A stretch of DNA of 64,000 nucleotides from Streptomyces aurantiacus (lineage in GTDB: Bacteria > Actinomycetota > Actinomycetes > Streptomycetales > Streptomycetaceae), in contig NZ_LIPP01000149.1 of assembly GCF_001418335.1 (NCBI RefSeq), positions 1 to 64,000 of the forward strand, read 5' to 3'. Below, piece after piece: positions 45,777 through 55,185 of the stretch. Numbering within the stretch: position 1 is the stretch's first letter; every line of letters begins with the position of its first letter. The position numbers were made by a program, and so were the translations under genes. A model generated the notes under the pieces. That model searched no databases, had not been told where the DNA came from, and saw only the letters and a list, made by a program, of their open reading frames with translations.

Positions 45777-46694
45777 ATGCGCGCCCAGTTCGTACTGTCG
45801 GAGATCGGTGTCGGTCTCCGCCGCAATCTGACGATGACCTTCGCGGTCATCGTCTCCGTCGCCCTGTCCCTCGCCCTGTTCGGCGGCTCGCTCCTGATGA
45901 GCGACCAGGTGAGCACGATGAAGGGTTACTGGTACGACAAGGTCAACGTCTCGATCTACCTCTGCAACAAGAGCGACGCGGAGTCCGACCCCAACTGCGC
46001 CAAGGGGGCGGTCACCAGCGAGCAGCGGAAGCAGATCGAGACCGACCTGGGCAAGATGCCGGTCGTCGACGACGTCATCCACGAGTCCAGCGACGAGGCG
46101 TACAAGCACTACAAGGACCAGTTCGGCGACTCCCCGCTGGCGGCCTCGCTCACCCCGGACCAGATGCAGGAGTCCTTCCGCGTCAAGCTCACGGACCCGG
46201 AGAAGTACAAGGTCATCGCGACCGCCTTCGACGGCCGGGACGGCGTGCAGTCCGTGCAGGACCAGAAGAGCATCCTCGACAACCTCTTCGAACTGCTCAA
46301 CGGCATGAACTGGGCGGCCCGGGCGCTGATGGCGCTGATGCTCGTCGTCGCGCTGATGCTCATCGTCAACACGGTGCGCGTCTCGGCGTTCAGCCGACGG
46401 CGGGAGACCGGGATCATGCGCCTGGTGGGCGCCTCCGGCTTCTACATCCAGGCGCCGTTCATCATGGAGGCCGCGGTCGCCGGGTTGATCGGCGGTGGTG
46501 TCGCCTGCGCCTTCCTGGTGCTCGCCCGGTACTTCATCATCGACCACGGCCTGGCCCTGTCCGAGAAGCTGAACCTGATCGACTTCATCGGCTGGGACGC
46601 CGTTCTCACGAAGCTGCCGCTCATCCTCGCGACCAGCCTGCTGATGCCGGCGCTGGCGGCGTTCTTCGCGTTGCGCAAGTACCTGAAGGTGTGA
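45777..46694 (+). CDS. ftsX: cell division protein FtsX
   Basis: Permease-like partner of FtsE (305 aa). An N-terminal helix (about 20-40), a large extracellular loop (about 45-175, with CNKSDAESDPNC, a possible disulfide) that would contact peptidoglycan hydrolases or a coiled-coil mediator, and three C-terminal helices. ETGIMRLVGASGFYIQAPF is the coupling region to FtsE. A strong terminator follows. Confidence 0.95.
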   Translation: MRAQFVLSEIGVGLRRNLTMTFAVIVSVALSLALFGGSLLMSDQVSTMKGYWYDKVNVSIYLCNKSDAESDPNCAKGAVTSEQRKQIETDLGKMPVVDDVIHESSDEAYKHYKDQFGDSPLAASLTPDQMQESFRVKLTDPEKYKVIATAFDGRDGVQSVQDQKSILDNLFELLNGMNWAARALMALMLVVALMLIVNTVRVSAFSRRRETGIMRLVGASGFYIQAPFIMEAAVAGLIGGGVACAFLVLARYFIIDHGLALSEKLNLIDFIGWDAVLTKLPLILATSLLMPALAAFFALRKYLKV

Positions 46695-46706
46695 CACATG
46701 CCAAGA

Positions 46707-46736
46707 GGGCCGTACCGGCAACCGCCGGTACGGCCC
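46707..46736 (+). terminator. ftsEX terminator
   Basis: Perfect stem GGGCCGTACCGGC (46707-46719) and GCCGGTACGGCCC (46724-46736) with an AACC loop, then TTCTCGTTG. 13-bp arms, 12 bp past the ftsX stop. Confidence 0.9.
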
Positions 46737-46761
46737 TTCTCGTTGTCCTAGACTCACCGGC

Positions 46762-47928
46762 ATGTCAGGCCGCGACCTGTTCTGTCAGCCCCGCCGCATC
46801 CGCCGCGGGGCGGCCCTGACGTTGGTCTTCGCGAGCGTGCTCGTGGCGGGCGCGGCGACCGGCTCGTTCGACACCCCGGGCCGGAAGACCGACCCCCCAC
46901 CGGCCCGTACGGCCCAGGCCGGCCACCAGGAGGACGTCGCCGACGCCGCCGCCGAGGCGGTGGCCGACGGCAAGTCGCCGGTGGAGGCCGCCGAGCGTGC
47001 CGTCAGCCGCAGCGGCGACCGCTGGGGCGCCGTCTACTCCCAGGGCGAGTACGAGGAGTTCGAGGAAGCCCTCGACGGCCAGTACACCGGCGTCGGCCTC
47101 TGGGCCCGGCGCGAGCGCGACGGACGCATCGAGGTGACCCGGGTCCAGTCAGGATCGCCCGCCCAGGCCGCCGGTATCCGCGAGGGCGACCGGCTGCGCA
47201 GCGTCGACGGCCACCACGTCGACGGCAGGCCCGTCACGGAGGTCGTCTCCCTGCTGCGGGGCGACGCCACCGGCGCCGACGCCGGCACCACCGTCGACCT
47301 CGGACTGCAGCGCGGCACGCGCGCGTGGAGCGAGACCCTGCGCCGGGCACGGCTGTCCACCGACTCCGTGAGCGTGCGCCAACTGCCGGGCGGCGCCACC
47401 GTCATCAAGGTCGCCGCCTTCACCAAGGGCTCCGGGGACCGCGTACGGACCGCCGTGGCCGCCCCCTCTTCGGACGCCGGGATCGTCCTCGATCTGCGGG
47501 GCAACTCCGGTGGCCTGGTCACCGAGGCCGTCACCGCCGCCTCCGCCTTCCTCGACGGCGGGCTCGTGGCCACGTACGACGTGAACGGCGACCAGCGGGC
47601 CCTGCACGCCGATCCCGGCGGCGACACCACCAGACCCCTGGTCGCGCTCGTCGACGGCGGCACGATGAGCGCGGCCGAGCTTCTCACCGGTGGCCTTCAG
47701 GACCGCGGTCGCGCGGTCGTCGTGGGCTCCAGGACCTTCGGCAAGGGCTCGGTCCAGATGCCGAGCCGGCTGCCCGGCGGTTCCGTCGCCGAACTGACGG
47801 TCGGGCACTACCGGACCCCCTCGGGGCGCACCGTGGACGACCGTGGCATCACCCCCGACCTGGAGGTCGAGGAGGGCGCGCTGGAACGCGCCGAGACGGT
47901 ACTGAGCGGACTCGGCGACCCTCCGTAA
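46762..47928 (+). CDS. S41 family carboxy-terminal processing protease
   Basis: Membrane-tethered PDZ protease (388 aa) of the CtpA type. N-terminal hydrophobic anchor (about 17-35), a PDZ domain (about 104-190, [20 protein letters not shown]) and an S41 catalytic domain with the Ser-Lys dyad S303 ([11 protein letters not shown]) and K328 (RTFGKGSVQ). Between ftsX and smpB, its position suggests envelope or division-linked processing. ATG 46762; there is no good ribosome binding site, but it lies 26 bp past the ftsX terminator. Confidence 0.9.
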   Translation: MSGRDLFCQPRRIRRGAALTLVFASVLVAGAATGSFDTPGRKTDPPPARTAQAGHQEDVADAAAEAVADGKSPVEAAERAVSRSGDRWGAVYSQGEYEEFEEALDGQYTGVGLWARRERDGRIEVTRVQSGSPAQAAGIREGDRLRSVDGHHVDGRPVTEVVSLLRGDATGADAGTTVDLGLQRGTRAWSETLRRARLSTDSVSVRQLPGGATVIKVAAFTKGSGDRVRTAVAAPSSDAGIVLDLRGNSGGLVTEAVTAASAFLDGGLVATYDVNGDQRALHADPGGDTTRPLVALVDGGTMSAAELLTGGLQDRGRAVVVGSRTFGKGSVQMPSRLPGGSVAELTVGHYRTPSGRTVDDRGITPDLEVEEGALERAETVLSGLGDPP

Positions 47929-47989
47929 CCAGCCCCGCGACCACGGCCCCGGTAATCGGCTTTCCCTCCCGACCCCCTCTAGTGCGAAA

Positions 47990-48547
47990 ATGGCCAGCAC
48001 TATGAGCAAGGGCATGTACGTACCGAAAGAGTCCCAGCCGAAGCAGGGCGGCGGAGCCCAGGCCAAGGCCAAGGACGGCAAGCGCAAGATCGTCGCGCAG
48101 AACAAGAAGGCCAGGCACGACTACGCGATCATCGACGTCTACGAGGCCGGGCTCGTACTCACCGGCACCGAGGTGAAGTCGCTGCGCCAGGGGCGTGCCT
48201 CACTGGCCGACGGCTTCGTCCAGATCGACGGGAACGAGGCGTGGCTGCACAACGCCCACATCCCCGAGTACAGCCAGGGCAGCTGGACCAACCACTCCGC
48301 GCGCCGCAAGCGCAAGCTGCTCCTGCACCGCGAGGAGATCGACAAGCTGGCGTCGAAGTCCGAGGAGACGGGTCACACGATCGTGCCCCTCGTCCTGTAC
48401 TTCAAGGACGGCCGGGCGAAGGCCGAGATCGCCCTCGCCCGCGGCAAGAAGGAATACGACAAGCGCCAGACACTGCGCGAGAAGCAGGACCGGCGTGAGT
48501 CGGACCGGGCGATCGCGGCGGTCAAGCGCAAGGAGCGCGGCCAGTAG
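47990..48547 (+). CDS. smpB: SsrA-binding protein SmpB
   Basis: tmRNA partner for trans-translation (185 aa). The OB-fold core shows [52 protein letters not shown] and [12 protein letters not shown]. The lysine-rich C-terminal tail ([20 protein letters not shown]) enters the mRNA channel. ATG 47990 is the first possible start; ATG 48002 or 48014 would remove 4 or 8 residues, and the N-terminal 30 residues are not conserved. It lies 160 bp before ssrA. Confidence 0.95.
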   Translation: MASTMSKGMYVPKESQPKQGGGAQAKAKDGKRKIVAQNKKARHDYAIIDVYEAGLVLTGTEVKSLRQGRASLADGFVQIDGNEAWLHNAHIPEYSQGSWTNHSARRKRKLLLHREEIDKLASKSEETGHTIVPLVLYFKDGRAKAEIALARGKKEYDKRQTLREKQDRRESDRAIAAVKRKERGQ

Positions 48548-48643
48548 CAGGCAAGAGAGCAGGAAGAGAGCAGGGCGGGCCCGGGGATGCCGGGGTCGTC
48601 GAGGCCCTCGGGAATACAGTGGCATCGACGTGCGTTGGTCACG

Positions 48644-48708
48644 TACGATGGCACTGCACCTCACAGCAGGTGCATGCACCCTCCTCGGAGGGCTTGAAAA
48701 AACAACAT
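48644..48708 (+). promoter_or_regulatory. ssrA upstream region
   Basis: TACGAT (48644-48649) is a -10-like box. Between it and tmRNA lie the palindromes GGTGCATGCACC (48669-48680) and CCCTCC-TC-GGAGGG (48679-48692) and then an A-run. Likely a precursor leader or processing stems. Confidence 0.45.
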
Positions 48709-49094
48709 GGGGATGATCGGTTTCGACAGCGGCTGTCGAAGCAGGGGAAGCGAGCCGAGGAAGCGGCAATGATCTCGTTAACCATATGTCGCAACCAATA
48801 ATCGCCAATTCCAAGAGCGATTCCCAGTCCTTCGCCCTCGCTGCCTAATAAGCAGTGAGTGAGGGACCCATAATGGGTGTCAGCCCGGGAGTGTTCCCGA
48901 CCCGGACCCTGGCATAATCTAGGGAACTAAACCGTCGAGCCCGGTCACGGGGTTCGATGGGAAATCAAACAGTGACTGAGCCCGTCGGAGACTTGTTCGC
49001 GTGATCTCCGGGGCTGAGAAAATCTCAGCGAACTGCGCTCGGAGAAGCCCTGATTCTGCACCGTTGGACGCGGGTTCGATTCCCGCCATCTCCA
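48709..49094 (+). ncRNA. ssrA: transfer-messenger RNA
   Basis: tmRNA, 386 nt. The 5' acceptor GGGGATG (48709-48715) pairs with CATCTCC (49087-49093), discriminator A 49094. The T-arm GGACGCGGGTTCGATTCCCG is intact. CCA is not encoded and must be added. The tag open reading frame starts at GCC 48804 and runs 14 codons to tandem stops TAATAA (48846): ANSKSDSQSFALAA, ending in the ALAA protease signal. It works with SmpB encoded just upstream. A terminator follows at 49109-49149. Confidence 0.95.
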
Positions 49095-49108
49095 CTTTCC
49101 CATGTTAA

Positions 49109-49149
49109 GACGAAGGCCCCACTGCCCATCGGGCAGCGGGGCCTTCGTC
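49109..49149 (+). terminator. ssrA terminator
   Basis: GACGAAGGCCCC-A-CTGCCC, loop ATC, GGGCAG-C-GGGGCCTTCGTC: 18 paired bases with one internal mismatch, right after tmRNA. Confidence 0.88.
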
Positions 49150-49226
49150 ATGTTCGCCGCCTATCCGCAGCATCCGCCGTGGCCGCGCACTGTTGTCCGG
49201 GCCGGTCGTCCTGGATGCTGCCTCGC

Positions 49227-50849
49227 ATGACACGACTCGCAGAAGCCAACAGATCGCGCAGAGTCCGCAGTTCCAACAACCGGCACAGACGCCGGTGGGC
49301 CTGGGCCGTGGTGCTCGGGATGCTGGTGGCCGGGCTCGGCTGGAGCGCGCCGGCCGGGGCGGACGCGGGAACCTCGGGGCTGCCGGAGGCCATCGACACC
49401 ATCCTCGGGGACAGCCGCCTGGAGGGCGGGGCGGCGAGCGTCGTGATCGCCGAAGCCGCCGGCGGGGACGTGCTCTACCAGCGGGCGCCCACCTCGCGGC
49501 TGATGCCCGCCTCCAACACCAAGCTGCTCACCTCGGCAGCCGCGATGGAGATCCTCGGACCCGACCACACGTTCACGACGGACGTCCTGACGACCGGGCG
49601 CCGGCACGGCTCCGTGCTCAGCGGCGACCTGTATCTGCGCGGCACGGGTGACCCGACCGCCCTGGCCGAGGACTACGACGCCCTGGCCGCACGCGTCGCC
49701 GAGTCGGGCGTCACCCGCGTCGACGGGCGGCTCCTCGCCGACGACACCCGCTTCGACAGCAACCGCCTCGGCCGCTCCTGGGCCGCCGACGACGAGTCCG
49801 CGTACTACTCCGCGCAGATCAGCGCGCTGAGTGTGGCCCCCGACACCGACTACGACACCGGTTCGGTGATCGTGCGGGTCGCACCGGGCACGGCGGCCGG
49901 CGCCGAGCCCGAGGTCACGGTCACCCCGAAGACGAAGTACGTGGACATCGACGTACGGGCCACGACCGTCGCCGCGGGCGGGGCGAACGACCTCACCGTG
50001 GAGCGGGCACACGGCACCAACACGATCGTCGTCAGCGGTACGACACCGGTGGGCGGCTCCGGTGCCGAGGAATGGGTGAGCGTGTGGGAGCCCACCGGAT
50101 ACGCGGCCGCCGTGTTCCGTGACGCGCTCGCCGCGCACGGGGTGAAGGTGACCGGGCCGACGCGGCTCGGGCGCGCCACACCCGCGGCGGCGCGGCAGCT
50201 CACCTCGCACGCCTCCATGCCGCTGAAGGACCTGCTGATCCCGTTCATGAAGCTGTCGAACAACATGCACGCGGAGATCCTCACCAAGGCCATGGGACAG
50301 AAGGTCTCGGGAGAGGGCAGCTGGAGCGCCGGGCTCGACGCCGTGAGCGGATACCTGAAGGGCGTCGGCGTCGACACCGGCAAACTGCGGCAGGTCGACG
50401 GGTCGGGGCTCTCCCGGATGAACAACCTCACCGCCGGCCAGTTCGCCGACCTGCTGCTCGCGGTGCGGGCCGAGCCCTGGTACGCCGACTGGTACACGTC
50501 CCTGCCGGTCGCCTGCGCCCCCGACCGCTTCGTGGGCGGCACGCTGCGGTCCAGGATGTGCGGGACGCCCGCCGCGCTCAACGCCCGGGGCAAGACCGGG
50601 TCGTTGACGGGGGCGTCCGCGCTCTCCGGCTATGTGAAGGACGCGGACGGACGTGAACTCGTCTACAGCATCGTGCTCAACAATTACCTCGTCTCGTCCG
50701 TGAAACCGCTGGAGGACGCCATCGTGGTGACACTGGCGGGGTCCACGGCGGACGCGACCGAGACGGTGACGGTGAAGTCGGGCACCGCGCGGGCGGCCGA
50801 GCGCGACGGGAACCTGGAATGCGCGTGGCTCAAGCCGGCGAAGTGCTGA
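49227..50849 (+). CDS. dacB: D-alanyl-D-alanine carboxypeptidase/endopeptidase (PBP4)
   Basis: Exported peptidoglycan-trimming enzyme of the S13/PBP4 family (about 540 aa). Basic signal region then VVLGMLVAGLGWSAPAGAD. SxxK is in MPASNTKLLTSAAAME, SxN in KLSNNMHAEIL, KTG in ARGKTGSLTGASALSGY. I favour ATG 49227 (MTRLAEANRS), which follows ATGCTGCC; ATG 49215 is close by. Four-plus copies of a 9-bp repeat follow its stop. Confidence 0.9.
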   Translation: MTRLAEANRSRRVRSSNNRHRRRWAWAVVLGMLVAGLGWSAPAGADAGTSGLPEAIDTILGDSRLEGGAASVVIAEAAGGDVLYQRAPTSRLMPASNTKLLTSAAAMEILGPDHTFTTDVLTTGRRHGSVLSGDLYLRGTGDPTALAEDYDALAARVAESGVTRVDGRLLADDTRFDSNRLGRSWAADDESAYYSAQISALSVAPDTDYDTGSVIVRVAPGTAAGAEPEVTVTPKTKYVDIDVRATTVAAGGANDLTVERAHGTNTIVVSGTTPVGGSGAEEWVSVWEPTGYAAAVFRDALAAHGVKVTGPTRLGRATPAAARQLTSHASMPLKDLLIPFMKLSNNMHAEILTKAMGQKVSGEGSWSAGLDAVSGYLKGVGVDTGKLRQVDGSGLSRMNNLTAGQFADLLLAVRAEPWYADWYTSLPVACAPDRFVGGTLRSRMCGTPAALNARGKTGSLTGASALSGYVKDADGRELVYSIVLNNYLVSSVKPLEDAIVVTLAGSTADATETVTVKSGTARAAERDGNLECAWLKPAKC

Positions 50850-50853
50850 GAGT

Positions 50854-50898
50854 GTTGGTGGAGTTGGTGGAGTTGGTGGAGTTGGTGGAGTTCGTGGA
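50854..50898 (+). repeat. 9-bp tandem repeat after dacB
   Basis: GTTGGTGGA occurs four times head to tail (50854-50889) plus GTTCGTGGA (50890-50898), then two AGCTGAGGG-type units. A microsatellite-like array between convergent genes, liable to length variation. Confidence 0.9.
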
Positions 50899-50935
50899 GT
50901 GAGCTGAGGGAGCTGAGGGAGCGGGTGCGGCACGG

Positions 50936-51946
50936 TCACGCGGTGGTGCGGCGTGCCGTGCTCGCCCGCACCGTCAGCCGTGGCGGAAGCAGCGTGGCCT
51001 CCGGTACGGGTGTGCCGCCCAGCTTCTTCATCAGCAGCTCCACCGATCCGGCGCCCACCTCGTCGGCCGGTATGGCGATCGAGGTGACGGGCACCCGGAC
51101 GCGTCCCGCCAGCTCGTCCGGGCAGATCGCCGTGACCGACAGATCCCCCGGGACCCGTAACCCGAGCGACTGAAAGGCGTCGATCAGGGGATCGAGGACC
51201 GGCTCGTTGTGCACCACGACCCCGGTCAGGGCAGGCCGCTCCCGCAGGAGCCGTTCGGCGAGCTGCCGGGCCGCCGCGGGTTCCGCCTCGCACGGGTGCA
51301 CCGAGGAGGCGACGCCGTTGCGGTCGGCCGCGGCGGTGTAGCCCCGGACCACCCGCTGGGCGAACCCCGTCTCCCGTACGTACACCTCGGGCGGCGAGCC
51401 CACCAGCGCGATCACCCGGTGGCCGAGCCCCGCCAGATGCTCGACGCACAGCTCGCCCGCCGCCTCGAAGTCCAGGTCGATGCAGGTCAGCCCGGCGGGC
51501 TCGGCCGGGAACCCGATGAGCACCGAAGGCCGGTCAAGGGTGCGCAGCAACGGCAGCCGCCCGTCGCGGAGTTGGACGTCCATCACGATCAGCGCGTCCA
51601 CGAGCGCGGTGTCCGCGACCCGCCGCAGCCCGTCCTCGCCCTCCTCCTGCGTGAGCAGCAGCACGTCGTGGTCGTGGCGGCGCGCGGCCGTCACCACGGA
51701 CACCGCGAACCGCATCACCACTGGTACGTGGATGCCGGCCCGCAGTGGCACGACCAGCGCCAGCACGTTCGACCGGCTGCTGGCCAGGGCGCGTGCGCCC
51801 GCGTGCGGCCGGTAACCCAGCTCGCGGATGCTGTCCTCGATGCGCTGCCGGGTCTCCTCGGAGATCGGCCGCTTGCCGCTCAGCGCGTACGAGACGGTAC
51901 TGGGGGACACTCCCGCGTGCCGGGCCACCTCGGTGATCTTCACCAT
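50936..51946 (-). CDS. LacI family repressor
   Basis: Sugar-responsive repressor (336 aa). The helix-turn-helix with the LacI hinge (VKITEVARHAGVSPSTVSYA, then LSGKRPISEETRQRI) is followed by a periplasmic-binding-protein-like effector domain. It is the last gene of the ABC-GH31 operon, starting 2 bp after the GH31 stop, so it is co-transcribed and probably represses the operon from the palindrome at 57575-57592. The inducer is likely the imported sugar or a metabolite. Confidence 0.92.
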   Translation of the reverse strand: MVKITEVARHAGVSPSTVSYALSGKRPISEETRQRIEDSIRELGYRPHAGARALASSRSNVLALVVPLRAGIHVPVVMRFAVSVVTAARRHDHDVLLLTQEEGEDGLRRVADTALVDALIVMDVQLRDGRLPLLRTLDRPSVLIGFPAEPAGLTCIDLDFEAAGELCVEHLAGLGHRVIALVGSPPEVYVRETGFAQRVVRGYTAAADRNGVASSVHPCEAEPAAARQLAERLLRERPALTGVVVHNEPVLDPLIDAFQSLGLRVPGDLSVTAICPDELAGRVRVPVTSIAIPADEVGAGSVELLMKKLGGTPVPEATLLPPRLTVRASTARRTTA

Positions 51947-51948
51947 GC

Positions 51949-54306
51949 TCAGCCCTGCTCCCCGTCAGCTGCCCGTTCCTGGTCGGCCGCCAGCTCCAGC
52001 TCCAGCTCCGGTTCCGGGTCCAGCTCCAGCGACAGGAACCCGGTTCCGGCCTTCGCCCGTGCGGTCCGGCCGCCCGCCGCCAGGGCCCAGGGCGCCGCCG
52101 GATCGCTCGACGAGGCCCGCAGCGTGTCCCCTTCCCGTACGACGGTGAAGGTCACCCCGTCCACGGTCACCGTGACCTGCGCGCCGCGCACCGGCCCGTA
52201 CGCGTGCAGGGTGACCCCGTCCGCGTACGGATAGTCGGGCCGGTCGTCGACGGCGCCCACCGGGATCACCGCGCCCGGCCTGACGAGGAGCGGGACGCTG
52301 GAGAACCCGTGCCGCTCGCGCACCCAGCGGGGCCCGGTCACCGGCCGCCCGGTCAGGAAGTGGGTCCAGGTGCCCTCGGGCACGTAGTACGACACCTCCC
52401 CGTCGTCGGAGAACACCGGCGCGACCAGCAGGTCGGAGCCGAGCATGTACTGCCGTTCCAGGTGCGCGCACGCCGGGTCGTCCGGGAACTCCAGGACCAT
52501 CGCGCGCATCATCGGCACCCCGGTCGCGTGCGCGGTGCGGGCGGCCTCGTACAGGTACGGCATGAGGCGCAGCTTCAGCCGGGTGAACAGGCGCAGGACG
52601 TCCACGGCCTCCTCGTCGAACAGCCACGGCACACGGTAGGAGGAGCTGCCGTGCAGCCGGCTGTGGGAGGAGAGGAGTCCGAAGGCGAGCCACCGTTTGA
52701 AGAGGGCGGGGGTCGGCGTGCCCTCGAAGCCGCCGATGTCGTGGGACCAGTAGCCGAACCCGGAAAGACCGAGGGAAAGACCGCCGCGCAGCGACTCGGC
52801 CATCGACTCGTACGTCGCCTCGCAGTCGCCGCCCCAGTGCACGGGGAACTTCTGGCTGCCGGCCGTCGCCGAGCGCGCGAAGACGACCGCCTCCCCCTCC
52901 CCGCGGTGCTTGCGCAGCACGTCGAAGACGGTCTGGTTGTAGAGGTACGCGTAATAGTTGTGCATCCGCTCGGGGTCGCCGCCGTCGGCGTACGCCACGT
53001 CGAGCGGGACCCGTTCCCCGAAGTCGGTCTTGAAGCAGTCGACGCCCTGCGCGAGCAGCGCCTCCAGCTTCGACGCGTACCAGTCGCGGGCGGCCTCACT
53101 GGTGAAGTCGACCAGCGCCATGCCCGGCTGCCACAGGTCCCACTGCCAGACACTGCCGTCAGGGCGTTTCAGCAGGTGCCCGAGCGCCTTGCCCTCCGCG
53201 AACAGCGGCGAGCGCTGCGCGATGTACGGGTTGATCCAGACGCTGATGTGCAGTCCGCGTTCCTTGAGGCGGGCCAGCATCCCCTCCGGGTCCGGGAAGA
53301 CCCGTGGGTCCCACTCGAAGTCGCACCAGTTGAACTCGCGCATCCAGAAGCAGTCGAAGTGGAAGACGGAGAGCGGGAGTTCGCGTTCCCGCATGCCGTC
53401 GATGAAGGAGCTGACGGTCGCCTCGTCGTACGACGTGGTGAAGGACGTCGACAGCCACAGCCCGAACGACCAGGCGGGCGGCAGCGCGGGACGGCCGGTG
53501 AGCGCCGTGTACTTGCGGATGATGTCCTTCGGCGTCGGGCCGTAGATGACGTAGTACGTCAACTGCTGGGTCTCCGCGCTGAACTGGACCCGGGACACCG
53601 CCTCCGAGCCGACCTCGAACGACACCCGGCCCGGATGGTCGACGAAGACGCCGTAGCCCGCGTCCGTCAGGTAGAACGGCACGTTCTTGTACGCCTGTTC
53701 CGTGGCCGTGCCCCCGTCGGCGTTCCACATGTCGACGACCTGGCCGTTCTTCACCAGCGGCCCGAAGCGCTCACCGAGCCCGTAGACATGCGTGCCGACA
53801 CCGAGGTTCAGCTGTTCCCGCAGGTAGTGGCCGCCGCTGGAGGCGTCCCGCATGATGCCCATGCCCTTGGGGCCGCTGGTCGTCAGGGTGCGGCCGTCCG
53901 CGAGGAAGTCCACGTGCCAGGGGCCGGTGCGGCTCACCCGCACGGACAGGGCGCCCGAGGTGAGGGTCGCGGACTCGTCGTCGTACTCGGCGTGCGCCTG
54001 GTGCTCCTCCTTCCCCAGCTCGAAGTGCGGCCCCCGGGGCTCCTCGCCCTCGAAGTGGGTGAACGTGACGCCGATGACGTCGGGCATCGGGGCGTGCGCG
54101 CCGATCGTCACGACCGGTCCCTTCAGCAGATCGCCGCGGTGGCGGATGGGCTGGGTCGGCGCGTGGATCTCCAGGGACCCGGACGCACCGGACAGGGACG
54201 CACCGGGCCCGGACGCACCGGACCCGGTACTTACGTCGAGGACCTCGACCGGGTGGGCGGCGCTCACGCCCTCGCGCAGCAGCCAGTAGCCGTCGGTGAA
54301 CTTCAC
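51949..54306 (-). CDS. GH31 alpha-xylosidase-like glycoside hydrolase
   Basis: Cytoplasmic glycoside hydrolase family 31 enzyme (785 aa, YicI-like). Beta-sandwich N-domain (about 1-260), TIM barrel with the nucleophile in CFKTDFGERVPLD (D428) and acid/base Asp in PVHWGGDCEATYESM (D494), and the C-terminal beta domains. The FKTDFGE form favours alpha-xylosidase over alpha-glucosidase. GTG 54306 (VKFTDGYWLLREG) is the family N-terminus. There is no signal peptide, so the substrate must be imported by the adjacent ABC transporter: probably alpha-xylosyl oligosaccharides (xyloglucan-derived), inference. Confidence 0.9.
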   Translation of the reverse strand: MKFTDGYWLLREGVSAAHPVEVLDVSTGSGASGPGASLSGASGSLEIHAPTQPIRHRGDLLKGPVVTIGAHAPMPDVIGVTFTHFEGEEPRGPHFELGKEEHQAHAEYDDESATLTSGALSVRVSRTGPWHVDFLADGRTLTTSGPKGMGIMRDASSGGHYLREQLNLGVGTHVYGLGERFGPLVKNGQVVDMWNADGGTATEQAYKNVPFYLTDAGYGVFVDHPGRVSFEVGSEAVSRVQFSAETQQLTYYVIYGPTPKDIIRKYTALTGRPALPPAWSFGLWLSTSFTTSYDEATVSSFIDGMRERELPLSVFHFDCFWMREFNWCDFEWDPRVFPDPEGMLARLKERGLHISVWINPYIAQRSPLFAEGKALGHLLKRPDGSVWQWDLWQPGMALVDFTSEAARDWYASKLEALLAQGVDCFKTDFGERVPLDVAYADGGDPERMHNYYAYLYNQTVFDVLRKHRGEGEAVVFARSATAGSQKFPVHWGGDCEATYESMAESLRGGLSLGLSGFGYWSHDIGGFEGTPTPALFKRWLAFGLLSSHSRLHGSSSYRVPWLFDEEAVDVLRLFTRLKLRLMPYLYEAARTAHATGVPMMRAMVLEFPDDPACAHLERQYMLGSDLLVAPVFSDDGEVSYYVPEGTWTHFLTGRPVTGPRWVRERHGFSSVPLLVRPGAVIPVGAVDDRPDYPYADGVTLHAYGPVRGAQVTVTVDGVTFTVVREGDTLRASSSDPAAPWALAAGGRTARAKAGTGFLSLELDPEPELELELAADQERAADGEQG

Positions 54307-54317
54307 GCGCGCACCCC

Positions 54318-55139
54318 TTACTTGACGGCACCCACGGCGATGCCGCGGGTGAGCGTCCGCTGGAAGACGAGGAAGAAGACAAGGGCGGGCAGGACACCCA
54401 GGAGCGCGGCCGCGTTCGTCATCGTGGCGTCCATCAGGCGCTGGCCCTGGAGGACGCCGAGCGCCACCGACACGGTCTGGTTGTCGTTGGAGATCAGCAT
54501 CACCAGCGGGAGCAGGAACTCGTTCCAGGTCCAGATGAAGAAGAAGACCAGGAGTACGCCGATGGTGGGCCGGCTGACCGGGACCACGATCCGCCACAGC
54601 ACCTGCCACTTGTTCGCCCCGTCGATCCGGGCGGCCTCGATGATCTCGCGGGGGAACTGGGTGAGGACGGCGGAGAGAAGATACGTACCGAAGGCGGCCT
54701 GGATCACGGTGAAGACGATGATCACGCTCAGCCGGGTGTCGTACAGACCGGCTTCCTTGCTCAGGTAGTAGACGGGATAGACCAGCGCTTCCTGCGGCAG
54801 CATGTTCGCCAGCACGAAGAAGGCGAGCACCCAGGTGCGGCCCCTGACCCGGCCGATGCCGATCGCGTACGCGTTGAGGACGGACAGCACGACCGCGCCC
54901 AGGGCGACCGACCCGCTGATCAGCACCGAGTTGACGAGCTTCTGTCCGAAGTCGACGCGCTCCCAGAAGTCCTTCAGACCGTCGAGGTAGAGCCCTTCGG
55001 GCAGGCTGAGCGGGCCGTTCGCCGAGTACTCGGTGGGCGACTTGACCGCGTTGACCGCGACGATCAGGAAGGGCAGGACCATGAACAGGGCCCCGATGAC
55101 CAGGGCGATCAGTACGGGATAGCGGCGTACGGCGGTCAT
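54318..55139 (-). CDS. carbohydrate ABC transporter permease (MalG-type)
   Basis: Inner-membrane permease (273 aa) with six predicted helices. The EAA loop reads EIIEAARIDGANKWQVLWRI. Part of the sugar-import operon. It lacks a partner ATPase gene here, so it would use a shared MsiK-type ATPase, as is common in Streptomyces. Confidence 0.92.
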   Translation of the reverse strand: MTAVRRYPVLIALVIGALFMVLPFLIVAVNAVKSPTEYSANGPLSLPEGLYLDGLKDFWERVDFGQKLVNSVLISGSVALGAVVLSVLNAYAIGIGRVRGRTWVLAFFVLANMLPQEALVYPVYYLSKEAGLYDTRLSVIIVFTVIQAAFGTYLLSAVLTQFPREIIEAARIDGANKWQVLWRIVVPVSRPTIGVLLVFFFIWTWNEFLLPLVMLISNDNQTVSVALGVLQGQRLMDATMTNAAALLGVLPALVFFLVFQRTLTRGIAVGAVK

Positions 55140-55185
55140 GGGACGGCTACTCCTCGCTCGGTACTGCTCATCGCACGACCCCTGC

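Noticed and set aside
48945-49151. Small open frame antisense to ssrA (WRWRESNPRPTVQNQGF-like)
   Set aside because: This is the well-known artefact of translating the tRNA-like end of tmRNA on the wrong strand.
52204-54768. 850-codon frame antisense to the GH31 gene
   Set aside because: Shadow frame; the GH31 catalytic motifs are on the other strand.
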